Assembly: GCA_046290815.1 (NCBI GenBank)
Contig: JBKBUF010000054.1
Location: 1-12,284 of the forward strand
DNA length: 12,284 nt
Source of the DNA: JBKBUF01 sp046290815
Lineage (GTDB): Bacteria; Bacteroidota; Bacteroidia; Cytophagales; Cytophagaceae
Reading direction: 5' to 3'
The notes below the pieces were generated by a model. The model was not told the DNA's origin. It saw only the letters and a program-made list of their open reading frames with translations, and ran no database searches. Numbering within the stretch: the stretch's first letter is position 1; each line of letters opens with the position of its first letter. The translations under genes and the position numbers were made by a program. Of the stretch, positions 1 to 10,200 are shown one piece after another.

Positions 1-811
1 AGCTCCTGCTGAAGCCGCATTCAGTTGCAAGGTAGCGCCTGTACATACTGGAGTATTGCTGCTTGCATTCGGATTGCCAGGTGTGGTATTTACAACAACT
101 ATTGTTTGGGCAACAGCACTGGTACATCCCGGAGCAATTGCTCTTACTTCATAAGTACCAGCCATTAAAGTGGTTGAATTTATTCTGACTGGATTCTGCT
201 CTGTTGAAGTAAATCCTGCAGGTCCTGTCCAGCTATAGGAAGTTGCTCCTGCAGAGTTAGCTGTAAGATTAATAGGGTTGCCCGTACAAACAGGAGTATT
301 GCTTCCGGTTGTCGGAGTTGGAGGAGTATTATTTACAGCTACAGTAACTGACCCCGGCTGACTACTGCAATTAGCTGCGGATACAGCAATGACAGTATAG
401 CTTCCCGCCATTGCTGTAGTTGCACTTGTTCTGTTTGGTGTTTGCCCTGTAGCAGTATATCCTCCAGGACCTGTCCAATTATAACTGTTGGCTCCAGCAA
501 CCACACCTGCATTCAAAGAAATGGTACCTCCTGTACAAACTGGAGAATTACTTGTTGGAGCCGGTGTACCCGGAGTTTCATTTACGACAACAACTACCGG
601 GGCAACAGTACTGGTACAACCAGCAATAATTGCACGCACCTCATAGGTGCCTGCCATTGCAACTGTTGCTGCTGCTCTCGTTGGATTTTGCGTGGTAGAG
701 GTGAAAGATGGGCCAGTCCAATAGTATGTCGCACTGGAAACATTGCTTGCCGTAAGATTAATTGTATTACCTGAGCATATCGGAGAGTTACTTCCTGGAG
801 TAGGCGTCGGA
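1..811 (-). repeat. Tandem Ig-like domain repeats in the beta-helix gene
   Basis: Three complete repeats and one partial repeat of about 80 residues lie here. Each has a P-[IV]-C-[ST]-G motif near its start (Cys at residues 857, 937, 1020 and 1101). The three complete ones also have a central Y-x-W-T-G-P, an A-G-[TS]-Y strand and a second Cys (GCTS or NCSS). They resemble the Ig-like/PKD-like modules common in Bacteroidota surface proteins. Repeats 1 and 3 share GTYEVRAI and a GCTS strand; repeats 2 and 4 share LNA and AGA. This suggests an A-B-A-B arrangement with a 492-bp unit. The array runs off the left edge. Confidence 0.85.
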
Positions 812-3345
812 ACTACCCATTGAGAAAACTCAGATGTATTATGACCTGTACCTGGAGCTGCAGAAGAAGTAGTAGCCGTATAATCCGCAATTGTTCGTCC
901 GGCAGCAGGAGTAAAGTTTGTAATTGGAGCATTTTGAGCAAGCACTAAAGTCAGTCCTTGCACTTTTTCAGGAGTAGAACAATTATAGCAATTGTCTCTT
1001 AAATATAATTCTATGTAATTTCCCCCTGTAACATTGAAAGTACCATTACCATTATCTACTATCTGCGGACGTGCATAATTGTCATTACCAGCACCATTCA
1101 ATTCTATTCCACGAAGGGCATTACATGAAAAACTGTTGTTGTGGATAGCATTGTTATTTGTAGTTGCTGCATTAGGATTGGTAATATTAATACCATTTCC
1201 ACCATTATTTGAAATGGTGTTACCTTGAACAGCTGTTCCACCAATTAGATTATTAGTACTTGCAGAATGAATATTTATACCATCGGAAGTGTTTGATGCA
1301 ATGGTGTTGGAATAAATTCTGGTATGGTGTGCATTAGATAATTCGATACCAAAGGTCCCATTGCTGGAAATAGTATTGCCTGACAAAGTATTTGCACCAG
1401 CAGGGGCCACAACATTAGTATTTATTCCTGATCCTTCTGCCAGCCTTATACCGACATTCACGTTATTGGTAATGGTATTAGAAGAAAAGGTATTCTGATA
1501 TGGAGGACCGCCATTTCCGGAACTTCTCAGGTTCACACCATTTCTGTTAAATCTGATAGTGTTATTTGAAAAAGTATTGCTGTAAGAACCATGCTGAACG
1601 CCAATTCCACCTCCATCAGCATCTGTAACCGGGTCACCACCTGCAGTAGTCCTGATCCCATTCCCCATATTCAGCCCGGCAGAAGTTGTACCTATAAAGT
1701 TATCAGATATGTTGTTACCTGAAGGCATATTGGTCTGTCCTGTTCCGTTAAAATCTGATTGAAGAAATAAACCCCAGGCATTGTTTCCTATAGTATTAAA
1801 TCTTATAGTGTTATTTTTTGATCCCAATATTGAAATACCATCCTGTCTGTTTCCGATTTTGGAAGTACCATTGATACCAACTCCTACAAAATTATAAGTG
1901 ATGGTTGTGGTTCTTACTGAATTATGATTAAGCTGAATACCATGTCCTAAATAGGGGGTGGTACTTCCTGATGTGACAAAAGGGTCAAAGCCATTACCAG
2001 CAATGACGTTACCCGTGGCTGCAGCACCACCTATCGTATTTCCATTGGAATTACCTTCTATTTTTATACCTGCATAAAGATTTCCTAATCCGTTATATGG
2101 ATTAAGTGTGGTAGGAAAAATGGTAGCGTTACCGGTAGCATCTGTACCAACAAAATTATTTGCTATTACAGTATTATTAACATTCAAAAAGTAAATCCCG
2201 CATTGAAGAGTACCATCGTACCTTTGAGGGCATCCACTGCCATCACCACCGCATCCAGCCAAATATCCGGAATTACAAGGAGCAGGTCCCCAGGCACCTG
2301 CTCTGCAGTTTCTTGAATCATCTGCCCCACCGTTACCGGAAATTATATTTCTGTTTGCGTTTCCTGCTCCCACACTTAGTGATTCATCAACTCCAATGAA
2401 ATGGGATCCGCCTGAATTATTTCCATCAACCCGCAGTCCTGCAGCCTTATTTCCCAATGGAAGCATTCCGGTAATATCTGTACCGATCATATTTCCGGTA
2501 ATAACTGTTCCTTGATAACCACCTTCAATCCAAATTCCGTTACCTGTATTGTTAGATATAACGTTGTTTCTTATCCTGACTCTGGTTCCACTTCCGTTTC
2601 CCGGCATGTAAATTCCATGTTGGTACAATGGGAAGCCGGAACCATTTCCTACATTTGCCGCACTTGTTCCTGAAGCGTTCAGACCTATTATATTACCTTC
2701 AATTACAGTACCATAATTCCTTTGCCCTAGCCTAATAGCTCCTTGTTTAGTGCCGTCATTTGAATTCAAACAACCGGAAAAAACATTTCTCCCTGCTGCG
2801 GTATTATTACCAATAACAACATTTTGAATATCATCATTATTAAATCGTACTCCACATAAATTCAAAGCAACACCGGCTTTTGTATTTCCTGTCTGATCAA
2901 GCCCGAACCAACATCCTGAAATTACATGAGCTGTTCCACCATTTAATATTATGGCATTCCTCAAACTTTGAAATATTAATCCCCGGATTGTGATGGTATT
3001 ATTGTAAATATTAAAACCATCAATTCCGGTATTACCTCTGATGATCACCACCGGAGTTCCTGCCACATATCCGGGTTGAGTGGTTGCATCAATGGTAATC
3101 GCCTGATTTCCTAATGAATATTCTCCGGTTATGTTAATTATAAATGGTGCCGCTCCCGGAATGCTAAAATTGATGGTATGAGGTCCTGCCGAACCCTGAG
3201 CCTGATCTATACAATAGCGCAAGCTACCAACCGTTCCTGCTCCGGCACTTCCGCCATCCGTCCTGTCAACGGTATAGACTGTGGCAGATGCAAAACCGGA
3301 AGCCAAAAGGCAAAAAATGAAAGAGACTAGTATAATTCTTTTCAT
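1..3345 (-). CDS. Secreted beta-helix protein with tandem Ig-like repeats (3' end beyond left edge)
   Basis: An uninterrupted minus-strand frame runs from the ATG at 3345-3343 to base 1 (1115 codons, no stop), so the C-terminus is missing. Residues 1-21 are a signal peptide (MKRIILVSF...ASA, then TVYTV). Residues 22-50 include GSLRYCIDQAQG, like the CSLREAI-type start of bacterial beta-helix proteins. About 100-760 form a right-handed parallel beta-helix: many N-x-I-x-x-N turns plus six copies of a G-x-x-x-G-rich unit (IGTDITG, VGTDATG and variants) whose key Gly lie at 148, 221, 288, 400, 488 and 552. A Cys-rich insertion lies at 347-382. Residues 763-845 are a small beta-domain ending HNTSEFSQ, typical after such helices. 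Ig-like repeats follow from 846. This fold is common in polysaccharide-binding or lyase-like surface proteins, but I see no catalytic residues I can assign. T9SS export is inferred; the expected sorting domain would lie outside the window. Reading frame near certain; role unknown. Confidence 0.88.
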   Translation of the reverse strand, partial: MKRIILVSFIFCLLASGFASATVYTVDRTDGGSAGAGTVGSLRYCIDQAQGSAGPHTINFSIPGAAPFIINITGEYSLGNQAITIDATTQPGYVAGTPVVIIRGNTGIDGFNIYNNTITIRGLIFQSLRNAIILNGGTAHVISGCWFGLDQTGNTKAGVALNLCGVRFNNDDIQNVVIGNNTAAGRNVFSGCLNSNDGTKQGAIRLGQRNYGTVIEGNIIGLNASGTSAANVGNGSGFPLYQHGIYMPGNGSGTRVRIRNNVISNNTGNGIWIEGGYQGTVITGNMIGTDITGMLPLGNKAAGLRVDGNNSGGSHFIGVDESLSVGAGNANRNIISGNGGADDSRNCRAGAWGPAPCNSGYLAGCGGDGSGCPQRYDGTLQCGIYFLNVNNTVIANNFVGTDATGNATIFPTTLNPYNGLGNLYAGIKIEGNSNGNTIGGAAATGNVIAGNGFDPFVTSGSTTPYLGHGIQLNHNSVRTTTITYNFVGVGINGTSKIGNRQDGISILGSKNNTIRFNTIGNNAWGLFLQSDFNGTGQTNMPSGNNISDNFIGTTSAGLNMGNGIRTTAGGDPVTDADGGGIGVQHGSYSNTFSNNTIRFNRNGVNLRSSGNGGPPYQNTFSSNTITNNVNVGIRLAEGSGINTNVVAPAGANTLSGNTISSNGTFGIELSNAHHTRIYSNTIASNTSDGINIHSASTNNLIGGTAVQGNTISNNGGNGINITNPNAATTNNNAIHNNSFSCNALRGIELNGAGNDNYARPQIVDNGNGTFNVTGGNYIELYLRDNCYNCSTPEKVQGLTLVLAQNAPITNFTPAAGRTIADYTATTSSAAPGTGHNTSEFSQWVVPTPTPGSNSPICSGNTINLTASNVSSATYYWTGPSFTSTTQNPTRAAATVAMAGTYEVRAIIAGCTSTVAPVVVVVNETPGTPAPTSNSPVCTGGTISLNAGVVAGANSYNWTGPGGYTATGQTPNRTSATTAMAGSYTVIAVSAANCSSQPGSVTVAVNNTPPTPTTGSNTPVCTGNPINLTANSAGATSYSWTGPAGFTSTEQNPVRINSTTLMAGTYEVRAIAPGCTSAVAQTIVVVNTTPGNPNASSNTPVCTGATLQLNAASAGA

Positions 3346-3350
3346 AGGGG

Positions 3351-3371
3351 TATATATTTTGTAAATATATA
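3351..3371. repeat. AT-only perfect palindrome beside the beta-helix gene start
   Basis: Arms TATATATTT (3351-3359) and AAATATATA (3363-3371) are perfect reverse complements around the spacer TGT. The element lies 5 bases upstream of the minus-strand ATG at 3345. As RNA it would be a weak all-A:U stem next to the start codon. As DNA it could be an operator or a melting-prone promoter segment. It also contains TATATTTA (minus strand, 3369-3362), one mismatch from the Bacteroidota -7 consensus TAnnTTTG. Confidence 0.5.
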
Positions 3372-3401
3372 ATTGTATAATTTCAATATGATTAGGACAA
3401 A
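3372..3401 (-). promoter_or_regulatory. Weak promoter candidate for the beta-helix gene
   Basis: On the minus strand a TTTG (3401-3398) is followed after 18 bases by TATACAAT (3379-3372). The TTTG fits the Bacteroidota -33 element; the downstream box looks more like a generic -10 than like TAnnTTTG. A competing -7 box, TATATTTA, lies inside the adjacent palindrome but is 28 bases from the TTTG, longer than the usual 19-21. The position is plausible; the call is tentative. Confidence 0.22.
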
Positions 3402-3522
3402 ATGTGTGTTATGAATTTTAAAAAGACGAAATTTTACAAATTTTTATTGGAAAATTATACAAATAATTTCTATTAACCAAGTTCCAGGTCGAATGTTTTT
3501 AGGCATTTTCGTCCTTAACCTA

Positions 3523-3530
3523 TACTTTTC
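3523..3530 (+). promoter_or_regulatory. -7-like box upstream of the barrel gene
   Basis: TACTTTTC differs from the Bacteroidota -7 consensus TAnnTTTG only at the last base. No TTTG lies 19-21 bases upstream; a T-run at 3496-3500 is the nearest match. Transcription from here would begin close to the upstream in-frame ATG at 3540, which favours translation from the ATG at 3600 with a leader of about 60 bases. Confidence 0.28.
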
Positions 3531-3599
3531 GACTAAAAAATGAAACCCTGGGGTTATTCCTGCGTACATTGTTCATTATTCCAACCAAATTTAAAGCCT

Positions 3600-4229
3600 A
3601 TGAAAATCAGAGAGTTACTAGTATTGTTTATGTTGCCATTTCTGGCCATTGGACAGGACAATCCACAAAATGTGGTGAAAATCAACCCATTCGGGCCATT
3701 AGCCAATCAGTACATGCTCGCCTACGAAAGAGTCTTGGGCGAAAAGTTTAGTGTCCAGTTAGCGGCCGGGTATATTCACAGAAATGATTATGAATCTTAC
3801 GGGACTCGCAGGCTTGATAAACAGATCAGGGGATATATTCTGATTCCTGAGGCCAGATATTACTTTTTAAATAAAGGAGCCCCAAAAGGTTTATACCTTG
3901 GCGGATTCGCCAGGTTGAGGTTTACCACTGAAACCGGAATAGACAGCAATACAGACCCTACAATGACAGATTATGATTACACAATGAAACAGAATGTTGT
4001 GGGCGGAGGACTAGTGGCCGGCTATCAGTTTGTTATTGCCAATGTGTTAGTATTCGATTTATTCATTGGCCCACAGTATAAAAACAGAAGCTCAACAAGA
4101 ACATTTAAAGATCCTAATGCCACTGAAGCAGACTTCAATTATATGTTTCCATTTGACGGATTATTCAGAATTAAAGAAAGCTCCGGAATGGGATTAAGAA
4201 CGGGATTCAATATTGGATTTAGTTTTTAA
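3600..4229 (+). CDS. DUF3575-like outer-membrane beta-barrel protein
   Basis: A 209-residue protein begins with a signal peptide (MKIRELLVLF...LAIGQ, cleavage probably near residue 19). The mature start, NPQNVVKINPFGPL followed by LAYERVLGEKFSVQ, matches the pattern I know from Bacteroidota DUF3575 proteins. The rest alternates polar and hydrophobic residues with aromatic girdles (RGYILIPEARYYF, GLYLGGFARLRF, VFDLFIGPQYK) and ends in GFSF, an aromatic C-terminal residue typical of outer-membrane barrels. About eight strands seem likely. The in-frame ATG at 3540 would add 20 residues (MKPWGYSCVHC...) before the signal sequence; I chose 3600 because the hydrophobic export signal then sits at the N-terminus. 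There is no Shine-Dalgarno sequence. The gene stands alone, divergent from the beta-helix gene and convergent with the large gene. Its ligand or role is unknown. Confidence 0.85.
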   Translation: MKIRELLVLFMLPFLAIGQDNPQNVVKINPFGPLANQYMLAYERVLGEKFSVQLAAGYIHRNDYESYGTRRLDKQIRGYILIPEARYYFLNKGAPKGLYLGGFARLRFTTETGIDSNTDPTMTDYDYTMKQNVVGGGLVAGYQFVIANVLVFDLFIGPQYKNRSSTRTFKDPNATEADFNYMFPFDGLFRIKESSGMGLRTGFNIGFSF

Positions 4230-4245
4230 TTATCTATTATTAACA

Positions 4246-4275
4246 AAAAAGGCCGGAAGAATTTCCGGCCTTTTT
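4246..4275. terminator. Bidirectional intrinsic terminator between convergent genes
   Basis: A 13-bp perfect stem (AAAAAGGCCGGAA at 4246-4258, TTCCGGCCTTTTT at 4263-4275) closes a 4-base GAAT loop. The eight-base core GGCCGGAA is GC-rich and flanked by A and T runs, so either strand yields a hairpin followed by uridines. It lies 16 bases after the barrel stop codon and 21 bases after the end of the large minus-strand gene, so it can end both transcripts. Confidence 0.93.
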
Positions 4276-4296
4276 ATTTTTCATCACAACCAGCAC

Positions 4297-7200
4297 CTAC
4301 TTTCTAATTATCAATTGTTTTTTCTTTGCCAATTGTTGGCCATCATTTAACTGAATAATATACATGCCGGAAGCAAGATGCTCCAAAGAAATTATCTGTT
4401 CAATTCCATGCATTATTTCTTTACCAACTAACTTTCCATGAACGTCGAGTATCTCGATTGTGCTGCCTTTAGTTAAACTTTTTAATTGAACCTTTACCCA
4501 TTCACCTGCTGGTTGCGGATAAATTATCCAACCATCTGTAATTAACATCTCCGCAGTACCATCAATTAACACTTGTACAAAATTACTTTCGGCACTACAA
4601 GAAATCCCCGAGGCATATGCATAATCAACAACTACCTTATAATGTCCTGAACCATCAATTGAAAATGTATTATCAATTGTACTTCCAAGAAGTATTGACC
4701 CTTTATACCAGTAATATTGGCTAACAGTATATCCCGGATCAACAGATGCTGTTATCAGAGTTCCTGAAAAAACCAGATGCGGAGCTGGTGCCTCTTCAAC
4801 TGTTATCTGTACATCATCTGATGATTCACATCCATTATCAAATTTTCCTGTTACAGTATATTTTATCGACTCAATTGCTTGAGATCTTGGATTACTTAGA
4901 GCAGCGTTATCAAGATAAGTATGCGGTGACCACTCATAAATTGCAGCACCGCTTGCTTCAAGTTGTACATCCTCTCCTGTACAAATAGCTTTGTCGGCTC
5001 CTGCTTCAACAACAGGGCTTTGATTTACCGTCACTTTAATTTCTTTATTTACAAAACAACCTGAATAATTATCAAAGGAGGACACTTTATAAATAGTTGT
5101 TTCGACAGGAGATGCAATCGGATTTGATATGTTATCAGCACTCAGGCCGGAAGCAGGAGTCCATTTATAGTTGTCGGCACCGGAAGCCATCAACTGAATC
5201 GTTTTTCCTGAACAAACTTCCGTATCATTACCTACACTTAAAGCTATCGAAGGCGGTATTATGTACACAGTAACTTCATCGGTATAATAATTTCCGCTTC
5301 CATCGGTAATCATTAAACTATATACAGTTGTTGAACCAGGACTTACTATAGGGTTAGGCTGATTTGAAATAACAGAGCCGGAGACCGACCATTGATAAGT
5401 ATAATTATCCTGAACAATATTTGAGCCTATTCTTACAGACGATCCTGAACATATGAACTTTTCAGTTCCCACACTGGCAATAAAAGGGCTTTCTCTATAT
5501 TCATGTTCATTTGAACAACCTTTCTTATAAAATTTAATTTCATCTATACTAATATCACGGCCTACCCATCCACCTTTTTCAATGTAAATTGAAATTACAG
5601 CAGTTGTCGAACCGTTACTTTCCCAATCACCGCTAATTTCAACCCATTCAGGCTGGGAATTTGGGAAGGTTGTTTTAGCAGTTATTCTTCTTCCATTTAC
5701 TGTTAACCATACTTTAGGAATTTCGGCTTCATTTCTAATTATATTATCTATAAGCGCTGTAAACCTATATGTTCCACAAGGATCCACTTCAACATCTTCC
5801 TGCGACCAGATTTTAACCGGAGCGGGACTTATCTTAGCATCAACCAGCAAAAAGTTCCTTTCACTGTTACCAGATTTGTAAAAACCGCCATTACTCTGCC
5901 ATAAGCCATTATTCAGATCATTTACAAATCTTGTTATAATAGTACTCCCAGGCCATTGTGAAGAAGGGACATTGGCAGCCCTGCAAATTTGTTCAGTTTT
6001 TATATCTCCCTCCAAAGGACAGGTTCTTAATCCATCTTCGAAACTTCCATTTATTACCAGACTATTTCCATCAGAGGCTTGAATGCATACTTCAATACTG
6101 CTTATTACTTCGCACTCCAATCCTGGAATTTCCACTGAATAATTACCATCTTCACTTACCACCACCGACCAGTCGGTGCCAATTATGTTATTGTCGCTAT
6201 CTCGCCAGATATATTCATTAGCCGTAACATTGACATTAGCTGTTAATACTACCGTATTATCTTCTCTACATTGTTTAGAAATATAAACAGTTGGAGTTAC
6301 AACAATTACTGCATTAGATGTGGATTGGCAACCGTTATTATCCATGACTGTAACATAATAGGAACCGGAAGCAGATACATGGTGTAGAGTAAGCTGATTC
6401 ATTAGACCGGTATTCCATGCATAAGTCCATGCAGGATCATCCATTGGATAAGTGGAAGAAGGCGTGGCAATTAAATCAACCGTTTCATTTAAATCTGAGC
6501 ATAGATAAGTTTTTCCGCCTGCTGCAATTGTAAACGGATCCGGCAATGGAAAAACCAACACATCAAGATTTGCTGTTGTTAATGTACAGGACTTCAACTC
6601 CGGATTTAATACTTCAAAAACAAGAATTCCATGATACCTTGCTTTTTTGAGATTCTCATCAGGCAGGAATCCGTCGAAAATAGTTTGAATTGTATATGGG
6701 CCGATAACTCCGGCCACATTTACATATAGCCTTGGCTCTTCTCCATCACAAACTTTTTCATCACCTGAAAGTGTGATCTTATTTTCAACATTTACATAGG
6801 CACTACCGGTACAACCTTGGTCATTCGTTACTGAAACTCTGTAATAACCGGCTTCAGTAGCTGTATGACTGGCAGCAGTTGCATCTATAATAGGTTGATA
6901 ACCTGAACCACCTGCATTATGGTACCATTGATAGGAAGCAAAAGTCCCTCCGCTTGCGGTTAATACAACCTCTTCGTTGCAATCGGGAACAAGGAATGTT
7001 GGGCGGTCAGAAGTAATTCCTACTGCAGGCGATGGTTTAACTGTGATTAATACTTCGTCGGAACCGGAGCATCCATTGTCATTAATTACTGTAAGTATAT
7101 ATGTTGTAGTAACCTGAGGCATTACAATAGGACTAGCCGCATTTGAAGTGAAACCGGTGGGAACAGACACCCAGGAATAAGTATAACCACTAACAACTGC

Positions 7201-10200
7201 GGTTCCAATTTCAGTAGATTCTCCCTGACATATTGTTTTATCATTTCCGGCATTAACAGATAATACGCAAGTACCACATAATGGAATAAAATCATTTTTG
7301 GAAACAATCACTTTTGGAACCATACAGCTGGATGTCAAGCAGGAAACCTCTGCTCGTCCGGTAATTGAAATATTGTACGGGCTGAGATTTGAACAATCCA
7401 AGTTATTTATTGCTTCAAAGCCAACTTCAAATTCAACACTACCATTTGCACTTACAGACGGTAAAGGAAGCTTGACAAAACTTGAATTTACTACCGGAGC
7501 AACCGGCTGACCATTTAATTTTGCCTCTTTAAAAACCAGACCTACAGGAAGTATCACTGATATTTCGTTGTTTTCAGAAGATGCAACATTTGCATTATTT
7601 ACAATTGAAACCGACAAAACCCCGGTATTACCGGGAATTACATCTGAAGATTGAACACTTATATTTAAATCATCATATAATTCTGGCGAAACAATAAAAT
7701 CCACCGGAGTTTCAACATTTAAGGAATTGATCGCAGTACCACAATAATTCGAGGCTTTTATAGTAGCTTTAATTTTACTATTGTTTAATAAGTCACAAGT
7801 TACAGTTCCTGATGCGGCAATAATAAAGTTTTCGCCGAGGTTAATCGTCTTGTTTATATTACGAAAAAGAAATTTACGAGGATTATCAATGTCTACTTCT
7901 GGCACAAAAGCAAGATTATCTAACTTAAACTGGCCCTCTGCTATATGATATCCTTCCGGAAAAGTAATTTCAATTTCAAAATCGGAAATTTCTCCAACCT
8001 CATTAGCATAAACCTGCAATTGATAGTTTGACTCTTCACAAACCAGCGGGGGATTGATAAATTCTGCGTTTGCACTTAAATCAAATGGATATGATGTTAA
8101 AGTATAGTTTTGAACACCTTTAAAACATACAGAATTGTCATTCGATAAAATAGATTCAATAGTTGGAAAACCGTTGCAGTTGTAGCCATAAATTATTTTA
8201 AAAGGCTGTTTATTCAGTGTTGTTGCACAATCAAAAGTTGCACAGATTTCATATGTTGCAGTTTTATTGCTTTCAATAGGTTTAAAATCATACAAATTAT
8301 TATCTATGGCTAATAGTTCTTCGAAAGTATTATTGCTATTCAGTCTCGATAATCTTTGAATCTCAAAACCAGTAGGCAAATCTGTAAAATACAGAAAAGA
8401 ATTCTTAGTATTTACAATTTGCTGGGGCCTCGGCCATCCTGGTATGATATTATCAGGAGATAGAACATGGTTTTCCAATACGAAATTAAAACAAGTAACT
8501 TCAGAGTGAATATCTTTATCAGTATTCCCGCCTGCCTGAAGCCTCAAATCAGTTTCAGGTCTTAAAACGTACGCCCAGGAAGTATTAAAATCAGGTATAT
8601 TGAAAATATAATCTCCACCGTTTTCTTCCGTAACATAATTTAAGTCCATAAAAGGATATACATTAGAATAAGTTTTAGTTTCATCATTCAGGTACGGCAA
8701 AGAAAAATATAAATAATCTTTAGATCCCGGCCCGCATATATCCGGTTTAAAATGTATCGATACCAATAAATACAAATTTTCATCTCCCCAATGAATTTGA
8801 TCAGTATGTGGGTTATTCCCACTTGCCGGCACTTCTAATGCTTCCATGTTGACTGACACAACTACCCTTTTACCTTTCCCTTCTGGATCCGGAGAAATAT
8901 TTATCATATAATTCCAACGGCTGTCTTGAGGTGTAATGGTAAACTCGTCTATAGAATTGTAAAGCGTTCCTGCAGAATAGTAAGGAGATTCATTTCTGAA
9001 TCCAATTTCAGTTAAAGTATAATCAGGAGGAATATTCGCAACAAATTCTATTGTTGACCCATAGTTTCTTACCTCATTTGGAAATGAATTTATTCCAGGG
9101 TGATAATATCTGGCTCTAAAATTTATTTCTTCATTGCAAAGTTCCTTTGGGATATCCGGGTGAGAGGTGGAAATATATGCCGTATTATCATGTACAATCG
9201 GTATATAAAGAAAGCTTGCAACATTTCCCGGCTCACAATAATGATTATAATAATAAGCATTAACCTTCAAGTCATTTAAAAGAGACGAGCAATTATAAGT
9301 ATCTGGTCTGTCATTACAAGAGCCATTGACAAAAGTCGGAAATTCAGCCATATTTAATATATCTAAATCACGATCGGTTAAAATACCCATATATTCTACT
9401 TCTATTACTTCTTTATCCGCACTAAGCTGACCTGTAATTTTAAACTCATTTTCTAAAATAGCGATATAAGGCATCTCCGGAATAAAATATTGTCTACCGA
9501 GTTCAGTAGATTTAATATGTATTACATACACATTGGAAAACTCTTTTACTATCGATGAAGAGGTGATGATTTCCTCATCCTGGTTTTGCCATTTATACTT
9601 TGAATTTAAAAGTTGAATACCGTTTCTCTTTGGTAAGATTACATATAGATTATCTAAAAAAATTCCTGGTATATATTCGTCATCGCTAATAATAATATCC
9701 TGGTTTAATTGAGAATATGAAAATCCTCCTAACCCTGGATTACCATCCACAAATGTGATAACTTCTGAGGTTGTAAATCGATCCCCCAGAGTCATAAAAT
9801 TCTTCTTTCTGTTGTCACCAGGTATTGATACAAATTCAAGTTCGTCTGCGATCCCATTATTATTATTATCAATCGCACCGAAATCCATTCTTGAAATATT
9901 TACCGGACCCATTACAACTCCAGGTGTAATGCATCCGGGACAAGTAATTTTAATTCTTCCCCTATTAGTATTAACAGGCAATCTGCATCCACAAAGTCCA
10001 TCATCATCTGCTGGAAGCAAAAACATTGAAATATTAAAATAACTATTACCCAATCCAGTACATACCCCTCGGAACCTAGTACTTAATGTGGCTTTATTCA
10101 TAAATTCAATGAAATTTCTCTCCAAATCCCAATACTCATTAGTAATCGGAACATCAGCGAGACTAAATCTAAAAACCCATTTTTCATTTTTATTATCATC

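Noticed and set aside
442..774. A 110-codon Cys-rich plus-strand ORF resembling a small secreted toxin or peptide
   Set aside because: It lies antisense to the Ig-like repeats of the beta-helix gene; its Cys and Thr richness is the reverse reading of repeated Gly, Thr and Ala codons. It has no signal peptide.
1..811. Regularly spaced similar DNA segments that could suggest a CRISPR-like or satellite array
   Set aside because: The spacing (about 245 and 492 bp) is in whole codons, the frame stays open, and the conserved positions match an Ig-like protein domain.
1..3345. Possibility that the beta-helix frame is broken or a pseudogene, because no complete ORF is bounded by start and stop
   Set aside because: A codon-by-codon check in the minus frame found no stop from 3345 to 1; it is simply cut by the window edge.
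3488..3533. Inverted repeat GTCGAA ... TTCGAC upstream of the barrel gene
   Set aside because: The 6-base arms are 34 bases apart and do not extend; chance is likely at this length.
9856..9869. Short ATT-type microsatellite
   Set aside because: It is four in-frame Asn codons of the calcium-loop motif and is explained by the protein.
9755..10042. Plus-strand ORF of 95 codons inside the giant gene, and similar short ones at 10088-10282 and 11123-11323
   Set aside because: All lie opposite an open 2587-codon frame with coherent protein features, and none shows a domain or a plausible start region.
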